Assembly: GCA_016185365.1 (NCBI GenBank) | Contig: JACPNP010000031.1 | Coordinates: 1-49,989 of the forward strand | Length of the DNA: 49,989 nucleotides | Origin: Terriglobales bacterium | Lineage (GTDB): Bacteria; Acidobacteriota; Terriglobia; Terriglobales; Acidobacteriaceae | Direction of reading: 5' to 3' | Shown here: piece after piece, positions 43,132-49,989 of the stretch | How the letters are laid out: every line of letters starts with the position of its first letter | How positions within the stretch are numbered: position 1 is the stretch's first letter | Program-made: the position numbers and the translations under genes | Notes under the pieces: model-generated | Databases searched by the model: none | What the model was told of the DNA's origin: nothing | Seen by the model: only the letters and a program-made list of their open reading frames with translations

Positions 43132-43652
43132 TTCTTTTTCTTCGACTCTTCCGCCATCTGTTTGTGTTTGACCACCAGCTCGCGCGCGGTCTCGAGGCCG
43201 TCCTGCGCCGTCTCCATGGCGTTCTGCAGCGCGAATTCGTAAGGACGACGTTCGTCTTCCGAGGTCGCGTCTTTGAAGGCTTGCAGGCGCCGCACCCAGT
43301 CCTCATAGGCGGGCACGACCAGAACAAGTACCTTGCGCAGGTCGACGCGGTGGCGAGTAAACATGTCAAGGTTGTCCTCGAAGGATTCGGCAAGCGCGGA
43401 GAAGTCGTCGAGGCGCTGATGCAGGACCTTTCCCCGGTCGCTTTTCAGAGAGGCGTCGGTACGGGCCCCTTCGACCGCCAGAATGCGCTTCTGCACGAAG
43501 GTCAGCATCAGCTTGAGCCGCTTCTCCGGGTCGTCGTAGGCTTCGCGCAACTGGTCGGACTCCAGCTCGTTCAAAGGGTCGCGCTTCTGGGCGACGGACG
43601 GGAGTGCAAGCATGGCCAAGATCGTCAGAACCAGGATCCAGGGCCGCTTCAT
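43128..43652 (-). CDS. Secreted helical protein, function unknown
   Basis: A 174-aa protein with a signal peptide (KRPWILVLTILAMLALPSVAQ) and an otherwise helical, highly charged mature part (RLKLMLTFVQKRILAVEGAR, HQRLDDFSALAESFEDNLDMF) ending in a lysine run. It is probably a periplasmic coiled-coil or helical bundle. I recognise no family. It overlaps both neighbours by 4 bases (ATGA type), so it is translated in a chain with the next upstream secreted protein and the metalloprotein gene. Confidence 0.8.
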   Translation of the reverse strand: MKRPWILVLTILAMLALPSVAQKRDPLNELESDQLREAYDDPEKRLKLMLTFVQKRILAVEGARTDASLKSDRGKVLHQRLDDFSALAESFEDNLDMFTRHRVDLRKVLVLVVPAYEDWVRRLQAFKDATSEDERRPYEFALQNAMETAQDGLETARELVVKHKQMAEESKKKK

Positions 43653-44098
43653 TGTTTCCTTTTCGGCGCAAACATCACCGAGAGCAATCGGTCGCGGATC
43701 TTGTTGATCTCATCCGCGGCGGATTTCACCGGATCGCGATCGACCACGGAAAGGGTGCGGGCGATGTCCTGAAGACGGCGGGCGCAGGCGCGTAGATTGA
43801 TCTCAGTGTCCTTGATCCTCTTTCCGCGTTCGGCGGCGGCATCCCCGGCCTTCTCCGCGAAGGACACAGCTTCTTGGACCGCCGCCTGCGCTTTCTCACT
43901 GTCTCCGTCGGCAAACCTCCGGTTCGCGATCTCGGCCAATTCGCGAGCGATCTCAGAATAGATCTTGCCGCGCTCATGGGATTGCATCTGCTCGGCCCTG
44001 GCTTTGCGCTCGGCCAGGCGTTCTTCCGGCGTTTTGACGGACGCCGAAAGCGTGATCGCCAGGAACAGAAATAGCGGCAAGGACCGGAGCATGGGCAT
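43649..44098 (-). CDS. Small secreted helical protein, function unknown
   Basis: 149 aa from the ATG at 44098, which overlaps the TPR gene stop as TGATG; a GTG one codon earlier is an alternative. It has a signal peptide (LRSLPLFLFLAITLSAS) and an Ala/Glu/Lys/Arg-rich helical mature region (RLAERKARAEQMQSHERGK). No family recognised. Like its neighbour it is probably periplasmic, and the two may work together with the TPR protein encoded just upstream. Confidence 0.78.
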   Translation of the reverse strand: MPMLRSLPLFLFLAITLSASVKTPEERLAERKARAEQMQSHERGKIYSEIARELAEIANRRFADGDSEKAQAAVQEAVSFAEKAGDAAAERGKRIKDTEINLRACARRLQDIARTLSVVDRDPVKSAADEINKIRDRLLSVMFAPKRKQ

Positions 44099-45408
44099 CA
44101 CTTATTTTTCGGCTCGATGGCGATCAACCGATGTCGGGCCTGGAATTCCTGATCGGGATAACGACCCGCGGCGACCTCCAGGAACTTTTTGTAGTACTCC
44201 GCCGCCGGTTTATAGGCCCTGAGATTATCGTAGGCCGTCGCGCGAAGGAACAAGGTGGCCGGGGTCTCCGCCGCGAGCGCCGCGCGCATGTCCAAAGCCT
44301 GGATCGCCATCGCATAATGTTTGTTCTGCGAGGAACATAACGCGAGATTGCCCAGGGCTTCCGGGTTCTTACTATCCAACTTGAGTGCCTGGACGAATTC
44401 GCGCTCGGCTTCCGCGTACTTAAGGTTGTGCATCAGGGCGTTGGCAAATCCCAGCCGCACCGCAACGTCTTGCGGGTAAGACTCGACCAGACGAGCGTAG
44501 GACGCCTGGGCCGCATCAAATCTGCGGGCGGCCGACTGCGCCGCGGCCAGCTCGCGCAACAATTTCAGGTCTTGGGGATGCGCGGCATAGGCGGCCTCCA
44601 GTTCCGTCGTCGCTTCCTCGTTCTTTCCCGACTTGAACAGCACCCGAACAAGCTGTACCCGCAGGGTCGTGTCTTCCGGCCGGACGCGGATCAAGCCACG
44701 GAGGGTCGATTCCGCCTCCGGAAGCCGCCCTGAAGCGGTGTAAAGATTGACCAGGCCGATCAGGGCGTCGGCAGCCGCTGGATCGATGGCCAGAGCTGCC
44801 TTGTAGGCTGCTTCCGACTCCGCGGGCTTGTCGGCCTTTTCCAGAAGCGCGCCGATACGAATCTGCGCATCGAGGTTCCCCGGGCGAAGCGCCAGGGAGT
44901 GACGATACGCCTCAAGCGCGCCGGCGGGGTCGGTGTCTTCCAACGCAGCGGCTTTCAGGAGAAATGCTTGCGGATCATCCTTGAGCCTGGTGGCTGCCAG
45001 CAGATAGGGAAGCGCTTCCGGCGCCTTGCCCGTTGCCAGAAGCAATTCGCCGAGGTTCATGTTGGTGTCAAACTCGTCGGCATTGGCGGCAAGGGACCTC
45101 TTATAGGCATCGATCGCCAGTCCTTCGCGCTGGGTCACTTTGTAGACAAAGCCAAGGTCATACCAGGCGCGGAAGTCGTTGGGCTGGTCCGTGGTGTGGG
45201 AGGTCAACAATCGCTCCGCGGCCGCGTAGTCCTTCTTTTCAATCGCAGTCTCAGCCTGGAGGACTGCGGGAGGAATCGCCGCACTAGACACAGACGCAGG
45301 CTTCTTTGCAGGCCTCTTCGTTTTTCCGCGAGTCTGGCCGGGCAATGCACTCGAAGCCATGACGACCAAGGCCGTCAGAAGATACGCGACGAATAAGGGC
45401 CGCCTCAT
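44098..45408 (-). CDS. Secreted TPR-repeat protein
   Basis: 436 aa from the ATG at 45408, whose overlap with the uvrA stop is 4 bases (ATGA); an earlier in-frame start would lie inside uvrA. It has a signal peptide (RRPLFVAYLLTALVVMASSALPG), a basic stretch, then about nine to ten TPR units from residue 60 onward (AWYDLGFVYKVTQREGLAIDAYKRSL, NMNLGELLLATGKAPEALPYLL and later repeats). TPR proteins are scaffolds; the partner is unknown. Coupling to uvrA is positional and need not be functional. Confidence 0.88.
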   Translation of the reverse strand: MRRPLFVAYLLTALVVMASSALPGQTRGKTKRPAKKPASVSSAAIPPAVLQAETAIEKKDYAAAERLLTSHTTDQPNDFRAWYDLGFVYKVTQREGLAIDAYKRSLAANADEFDTNMNLGELLLATGKAPEALPYLLAATRLKDDPQAFLLKAAALEDTDPAGALEAYRHSLALRPGNLDAQIRIGALLEKADKPAESEAAYKAALAIDPAAADALIGLVNLYTASGRLPEAESTLRGLIRVRPEDTTLRVQLVRVLFKSGKNEEATTELEAAYAAHPQDLKLLRELAAAQSAARRFDAAQASYARLVESYPQDVAVRLGFANALMHNLKYAEAEREFVQALKLDSKNPEALGNLALCSSQNKHYAMAIQALDMRAALAAETPATLFLRATAYDNLRAYKPAAEYYKKFLEVAAGRYPDQEFQARHRLIAIEPKNK

Positions 45409-48400
45409 CGAGATTTTATCCTCAGTCCACCATTTGTTGCGGCCGCACGACCCAAGGCCCGTGCCAGCCATTTTCCCGTATGGGAGCGGGCATTTCGCAT
45501 GATGTCCTCCGGCGGGCCGACCGCCACGATCTCTCCCCCTTTGTCACCGCCCTCCGGCCCCAAATCAATGATCCAGTCCGCGTTCTTGATCACATCCAGA
45601 TTATGCTCGATGACCAGGATGGACGCGCCCCGGTCCAAAAGCCGGCGGAAGGCGAAGAGCAATTTACTGACATCGTCGAAGTGAAGTCCGGTCGTCGGCT
45701 CATCGAAGATGTAGAGAGTCCGGTCGGAGCGCTTCGCCTTGTCTGCCGCCTGGGCATGTTCCCCATTCGACGCAGCCAGCTCACGCCGGGGTTGCAAATG
45801 CGCGGCCAATTTCATGCGCTGGGCCTCGCCGCCGGAAAGCGTGGTGGCGGATTGACCGAGCCGCAGGTAGCCAAGACCGACTTCTTCGAGCACGCGTAGT
45901 TTGTCTGTGATCTTGGTGTATCCGGAAAAGAACTGCAAGGATTCCTTGACGGTGAGGTCCAAGACCTCATGGACGTTCTTTCCCTTGTGGCGGACGGCGA
46001 GGACCTCCGGCTTGAAGCGCGCGCCCTTGCAGTCTTCGCAAATGAGTTCCACATCCGCCAGGAACTGCATCTCCACGGTCACAGTGCCGTCGCCGGCACA
46101 GGCCTCGCAACGACCGCCGGGGATATTGAATGAGAAATGCCCGGCAGCAAACCCGTGCTTGTGGGCTTCCGGAGTCGAGGCGAACAGTTCACGGATGGCG
46201 TCGAACGCTTTGATGTACGTCACCGGATTGGAGCGCGGGGTGCGGCCGATGGGGGATTGATCGACCAGCACGGCGTCATTCAAGTACTTGACCCCATCCA
46301 TCCGGTCGTAAGTTCCAAGGGGATTCCCGCCGGCGTTGATCCCCAGCGAGGAAGCAAGGGCCTTATACAACACTTCATGCACCAGTGTGGATTTGCCGGA
46401 GCCGGAGACGCCGGTGACGGCGACCAGCATGCCGAGTGGGACCTCAACGGCTACCCGCTTGAGATTGTTGGCGCGTGCACCAAACAACTTGAGCCTGTGC
46501 AGTGAGGGTGCGCGGCGCGCAGCCGGCAACTGGATGCGCAGTTCCTGACTCAGGTAGCGCCCGGTCAGAGATTGCGGCAGATGGCGGATCTGTTCCAGAG
46601 TGCCTACGCCGACGACCCGTCCGCCGTGCTCACCGGCACCCGGGCCGAGGTCGAGGATATGGTCGGCGGCCTGCATGACCTCAGGATCGTGCTCGACCAC
46701 AAGGATGGTGTTGCCCAGGTCGCGCAAACCGTGGAGGATGCGGATGAGGCGCTCGGTGTCGCGGGTATGCAGGCCGATGGAAGGCTCATCGAGCACATAC
46801 ATGGCGCCCACCAAGCGCGATGCCAGCGATGTTGCCAGCTGAATGCGCTGGGCTTCGCCACCGGAGAGTGTAGAGGAAAGCCGGTCGAGCGTGAGGTAAT
46901 CGAGGCCGACCTCATCCAGAAAGCGCAAACGGTCGCGGATCTCGAGGAGGACCTTGTCGGCAATGTCCGTCTGCTCACGTGTGAGCTGGATCGCTTCGAA
47001 AAACTCGCGCGAGCCTTCCACAGTCATAGCGGTGACGTCGCAGATGTTCTTGCCGAGGATGCGGATGGTCCGAGCTTCGGCGCGAAGACGCTGACCTTTA
47101 CACTCGGGGCAGGTCGCGTATCCCCGGTAGCGGCTGAGGAAGACGCGAACGTGGAGCTTGTATTTCTTGCGCTCCAGATAGGCGAAGAACCCTTTGATCC
47201 CGGGAAAGCGCACAGACTTATCACCGTCGAGAACGACATCCTGTTGTGCGCGAGTCAGATCGCTCCAGGGGAGATCCAGCGGCACACCGAGCGCGCGGGC
47301 ATTCTTTTTCAGATCGGCGTAGAGCGCACGATACTTGGGCTTGGTCCAAGGCTCGATGGCGCCCTGGTCAAGGGTGCGGGTCTTATCAGGAATGACGAGA
47401 TCAAGATCGAAATCGATGGTGTTGCCGAAGCCTTGACAGCGCGGGCAGGCGCCGAAGGGATTGTTGAATGAGAACAGCCGCGGTTCCGGGTCTTCGTACT
47501 TGATGCGACAGGTCTTGCATTCGAATCGCTGAGAGAAGCGGAACTGCCGGCTTGTCTCTGAGGCCTCGCGGGGCACGGTCTCAAAGATGGCCTCGCCGAC
47601 CTCGCGGTAGCAGATCTCGGCGCCGTCGACGATGCGGGAGCGGGCATCCGGAGAAACCACGATCCGGTCCACGAGAACAAACACCGGCTGCGCGAAGTCG
47701 AGGTCGAGAAGGGATTCCGGCGTGGAGAATTCGAAGATACGGCCGTTCTGATAAAGGCGCGAGAACCCGCGCTTGCGCAGATCACCGAGCCTGGAACGGA
47801 GGCGCTCCGTGGAGGCGGAGAGCGCGGCCTCCGCGGCGGCTTGCCTGGCCTTGGCGGAGGTGCGCTTCTTAGGTCTCTCAGAGCGCTCTTCCGGCGCCGG
47901 CGCGGCGACCACGGGGAACAAAAGATTCAGCCGAGCCCCACCCTCCATGGCAAGGACCGCGGCAGCAACCTGGTCGATGGGATCTTTCCGGACTTCCTGC
48001 CCGCAGTTGAGGCAGTACGTCGTCCCGATGCGGGCAAATAACAGGCGCAGATAGTCGTAGATCTCGGTGGCGGTGGCGACCGTCGATCGGGGGTTGCGCG
48101 TGGTGTTCTTCTGGCGGATGGCGATGCCGGGCGCGATGCCGTCAATGCTGTCCACATCCGGCTTCTCAATACGCTCCAGGAACTGGCGGGCATACGCGGA
48201 GAGCGATTCGACGTAGCGCCTCTGGCCTTCCGCATACACGGTGTCAAACGCCAGGGAGGATTTGCCGGAGCCGGAGACGCCGGTGACCACGGTCAAGGCA
48301 TTGTGGGGGATGGAGACGTCAATATTCTTGAGGTTATGGACCCGCGCTCCGCGGACAACGATGCTTTCTTGCGAATTCAATCGGCTCGACCCAGTCCCGT

Positions 48401-48443
48401 CCTTGATCGGCGCAGCATCACCACAGGATGCGGAAAAATGCAT
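45405..48443 (-). CDS. uvrA: Excinuclease ABC subunit A
   Basis: A 1012-aa dimeric ATPase that recognises DNA damage in nucleotide excision repair. The first Walker A is GVSGSGKSS, with EGQRRYVESLSAYARQFL following. Zinc fingers are CLNCGQE and CKTCRIKYEDPEPRLFSFNNPFGACPRCQG, then CEACAGDG/CEDCKG in the second half. Signature motifs are LSGGEAQR in both halves. It exceeds the usual 940-960 aa through a basic insertion near residues 185-220 (SERPKKRTSAKARQAAAEA) and one between the second signature and Walker B. The ATG at 48443 is 14 bases past a TATAAT; a TTG at 48377 is an alternative start. Confidence 0.95.
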   Translation of the reverse strand: MHFSASCGDAAPIKDGTGSSRLNSQESIVVRGARVHNLKNIDVSIPHNALTVVTGVSGSGKSSLAFDTVYAEGQRRYVESLSAYARQFLERIEKPDVDSIDGIAPGIAIRQKNTTRNPRSTVATATEIYDYLRLLFARIGTTYCLNCGQEVRKDPIDQVAAAVLAMEGGARLNLLFPVVAAPAPEERSERPKKRTSAKARQAAAEAALSASTERLRSRLGDLRKRGFSRLYQNGRIFEFSTPESLLDLDFAQPVFVLVDRIVVSPDARSRIVDGAEICYREVGEAIFETVPREASETSRQFRFSQRFECKTCRIKYEDPEPRLFSFNNPFGACPRCQGFGNTIDFDLDLVIPDKTRTLDQGAIEPWTKPKYRALYADLKKNARALGVPLDLPWSDLTRAQQDVVLDGDKSVRFPGIKGFFAYLERKKYKLHVRVFLSRYRGYATCPECKGQRLRAEARTIRILGKNICDVTAMTVEGSREFFEAIQLTREQTDIADKVLLEIRDRLRFLDEVGLDYLTLDRLSSTLSGGEAQRIQLATSLASRLVGAMYVLDEPSIGLHTRDTERLIRILHGLRDLGNTILVVEHDPEVMQAADHILDLGPGAGEHGGRVVGVGTLEQIRHLPQSLTGRYLSQELRIQLPAARRAPSLHRLKLFGARANNLKRVAVEVPLGMLVAVTGVSGSGKSTLVHEVLYKALASSLGINAGGNPLGTYDRMDGVKYLNDAVLVDQSPIGRTPRSNPVTYIKAFDAIRELFASTPEAHKHGFAAGHFSFNIPGGRCEACAGDGTVTVEMQFLADVELICEDCKGARFKPEVLAVRHKGKNVHEVLDLTVKESLQFFSGYTKITDKLRVLEEVGLGYLRLGQSATTLSGGEAQRMKLAAHLQPRRELAASNGEHAQAADKAKRSDRTLYIFDEPTTGLHFDDVSKLLFAFRRLLDRGASILVIEHNLDVIKNADWIIDLGPEGGDKGGEIVAVGPPEDIMRNARSHTGKWLARALGRAAATNGGLRIKSR

Positions 48444-48456
48444 TGCCGAATCTCTT

Positions 48457-48462
48457 ATTATA
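48457..48462 (-). promoter_or_regulatory. -10 box of uvrA
   Basis: A perfect TATAAT on the minus strand. The predicted start near 48450 gives a leader of only about 7 bases before the ATG at 48443. No LexA-type operator is recognised nearby. Confidence 0.45.
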
Positions 48463-48491
48463 CGCGGCGCCGGGATGGCGCCCTGGGGGAC

Positions 48492-48710
48492 TCAGTCGTT
48501 GTCGCCAGGAGCGTGATGGCGATAGACCACGACGCCGACCAGTCCCATAAAGAACAATGTTGGCGCGAGGAGCACCGCGATACTGCGGCGCAAGGCCCGT
48601 TGCGACGATTCCGGGCCGGCGGAGGAGGTGTCCAGACAAATGGGGCAGGCGTGGGCCGCGGGTGCGGCAGCCAGGACCAGGAACAGGACGAGTTTGTGGA
48701 GAGCGCGCAT
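48492..48710 (-). CDS. Small membrane protein with CPIC motif, next to cytochrome oxidase genes
   Basis: A 72-aa protein with a signal-like N-terminal segment (LHKLVLFLVLAAAPAAHA), directly followed by CPIC (Cys22 and Cys25), a short loop, and one membrane segment (IAVLLAPTLFFMGLVGVVVYRHH). The CxxC pair would face the periplasm. It follows coxC after 6 bases on the same strand. Short proteins of this plan next to coxC fit a role in oxidase assembly or copper handling, but no function is established from this sequence. Confidence 0.7.
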   Translation of the reverse strand: MRALHKLVLFLVLAAAPAAHACPICLDTSSAGPESSQRALRRSIAVLLAPTLFFMGLVGVVVYRHHAPGDND

Positions 48711-48716
48711 CGGGGA

Positions 48717-49294
48717 TCAGCGTAACACTAACATCAATGTGAAGACATAGAGCCAAAGAAGGCCCATCGCGTGCCAGTACCACGCGGTAACGTCGAGCGC
48801 GATCTGCCGCGAGAGCAAGGGGCGGTGCAACAGATTGGCGGCGACTGTCCAAAGCAACGCGACCAGACCGCCGAACAGGTGAACCGCGTGGGTCCCGGTC
48901 AGCAGGTAAAAGAAAGAGCTGCTGGGATTATCTGCCGACGGGCGAGTTCGAGGGTCAGGCTGCTCAGCAGCAACAAGGTCGAGTTCAACCAGAGGATCGC
49001 CGGAACGAACATCGGCTTCCAATCGTTGACGTACGTGGAAGTGAGTTCGTCGTAACGGCTGGTGCCTTGCCGGTAGACATAGGCGCTGGTGATGGCGATG
49101 AAAAGCATGTAGACCGAGACAAGGGCAAAGCCCAGGCCGATGCGATACCGCCGCAAGCGGGGATTCCCGCCGGACCCACCCTTCGGCCGGAGCGATCCGC
49201 CGTCCTCACCGCCGTGATGATGCGGGGGAGAAGGACTGAAGCCGCCAAGATCAGGCCGTGTGGCGGCCGGCGGCGATTTGTCCGTGCGTGCCAT
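48717..49294 (-). pseudogene. coxC: Cytochrome c oxidase subunit III, internally deleted and frameshifted
   Basis: From the ATG at 49294 the protein has a Gly/Pro/His-rich head, RLRRYRIGLGFALVSVYMLFIAITSAYVYR (first helix) and PAILWLNSTLLLLSSLTLELARR (second helix). Around 48930-48950 the frame changes and the sequence resumes as ADNPSSSFFYLLTGTHAVHLFGG and WYWHAMGLLWLYVFTLMLVL (last helices). The usual helix between these blocks, about 40-60 residues, is absent, so there is both a loss of sequence and a frame change. The coxA frame runs on into this gene without a stop. As read, no complete subunit III can be made; an assembly fault is possible. Confidence 0.82.
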
Positions 49295-49989
49295 GCTCAG
49301 GGGACAGCCTCCGAACCGGCCGAAAACATATGGATCGCGATGGGCAGAGATGGGCTCATTGCCGGAAGACGCCCATTCCATGGTCGTCGCATGCCAGGGA
49401 TTCTCACCTGCAAGTCTGCCTCGCTTCCAGCTCCAAATCAAGTTGACCAGGAAGATCAACTGGGCCGAGGCAAGGATGATGGCCGAGATGGTCACAAAGC
49501 GGTGGATGGGCATCAGGGTCTGCAGCGACTCCGCCGCGCCCACAAGAGTCGAGAACCGGCGGGGATGTCCGGCGAGGCCGAGGAAGTGCATGGGCATGAA
49601 GGTGCAGTAAGCGCCGATGAAGGTCAGCCAGAAGTGCGCGCGACCCAGGGATTCGCTCAGGAGGCGTCCGCCACTCAATTGGGGAAACCAGAAATGCGTG
49701 GCGGCGAAGAGGGCAAACATCGCCGCCATTCCCATGATGATGTGGAAGTGGGCGACGACGAAATAGGTGTCATGCAAATAAGCATCGAGAAGCGGTTGGG
49801 CGAGGATGGGCCCGCTCAAACCGCCGGTGATAAACAACGATACGAATCCGACTGAGAACAAGAAGGGCGTAGCCACGCGAATGCGCCCGCGCCAAAGGGT
49901 CCCGAGCCAGTTGACGGTCTTGAGTGATGAGGGGATGGCGATCACCATGGTCAGGGTGGAGAAGGCCATGGTGGCATACGGGCTCATGC
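49295..49989 (-). CDS. coxA: Cytochrome c oxidase subunit I, C-terminal part (cut by window edge)
   Basis: The last part of the catalytic heme-copper subunit of a terminal oxidase. HDTYFVVAHFHIIMGM carries the paired histidines that bind heme a3 and heme a, and the following membrane segments end in SWKRGRLAGENPWHATTMEW, the standard subunit I ending. The gene is cut by the right edge, so the earlier copper ligands are not seen. After ATTMEWASS the frame continues through GRFGGCPLS into the coxC start without a stop codon. That gives an in-frame link to subunit III, either a true I-III fusion or a lost stop. Confidence 0.88.

Noticed and set aside
48925-48955. Programmed frameshifting in coxC
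   Set aside because: A whole transmembrane helix is missing, so a shift alone cannot restore the protein.
1-49989. CRISPR arrays, insertion sequences, prophage or replication origin
   Set aside because: No regularly spaced repeats, transposase, phage structural genes or DnaA-box clusters were seen.

Overview
The window looks like chromosomal DNA from an acidobacterium (Acidobacteriota, probably a soil Terriglobia-type lineage). The evidence is a GC-rich coding style with frequent GTG/TTG starts, a secreted VWFA-domain protein of the acidobacterial type, a secretin with a C-terminal cohesin-like domain, and many GAF-domain signalling proteins. It is mostly housekeeping DNA. I see no prophage, insertion sequence or CRISPR array. 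No gene-free stretch exceeds 300 bases.

Layout. 1-5.2 kb: divergent metG (cut by the left edge) and argS, then pepA and smpB on the minus strand. 5.2-8.5 kb: a secretin-cohesin gene and two pseudopilin genes. 8.5-11.4 kb: histidine catabolism (hutU-hutI). 11.4-18.8 kb, minus strand: the protein quality-control cluster tig-clpP-clpX-lon, then engB and a broken phosphoesterase gene. 18.9-24.4 kb: a small ABM-fold protein, a family-5 uracil-DNA glycosylase, a membrane glycosyltransferase, and a VWFA gene bracketed by two identical tRNA-Ser(CGA) genes with remnants of rearrangement, then tadA. 24.4-31.8 kb: a signalling block (RsbU-type phosphatase, deoC, a GAF protein with a degenerate GGDEF domain, a CBS-pair protein, an ECF sigma factor with a zinc anti-sigma partner, a CuA lipoprotein, a GAF/coiled-coil protein). 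31.8-37.4 kb: a lytic transglycosylase, lspA and ileS.

37.5-42.4 kb holds the most interesting locus, a four-gene iron operon on the minus strand. It encodes an FTR1-type permease fused to a DUF2318-like cysteine domain, two FtsX/MacB-type ABC permeases, and an ABC ATPase whose C-terminus is an apparently complete DtxR-type metalloregulator with a His-rich insertion. The promoter has a 17-base spacer, a Fur-box-like site just downstream of the predicted start and a perfect palindrome over the -35 box. The four genes resemble the FTR1/P19-type (FetMP-like) iron systems, but an ATPase-metalloregulator fusion is not part of the versions I know.

42.4-50 kb, minus strand: cytochrome oxidase genes (coxA 3' end and a broken coxC), a small CPIC membrane protein, then a tightly coupled run of uvrA, a TPR protein, two small secreted proteins and an HExxH metalloprotein.

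Two genes (the phosphoesterase and coxC) show the same kind of damage: an internal loss of conserved sequence combined with a frame change. This could be real or an assembly fault.
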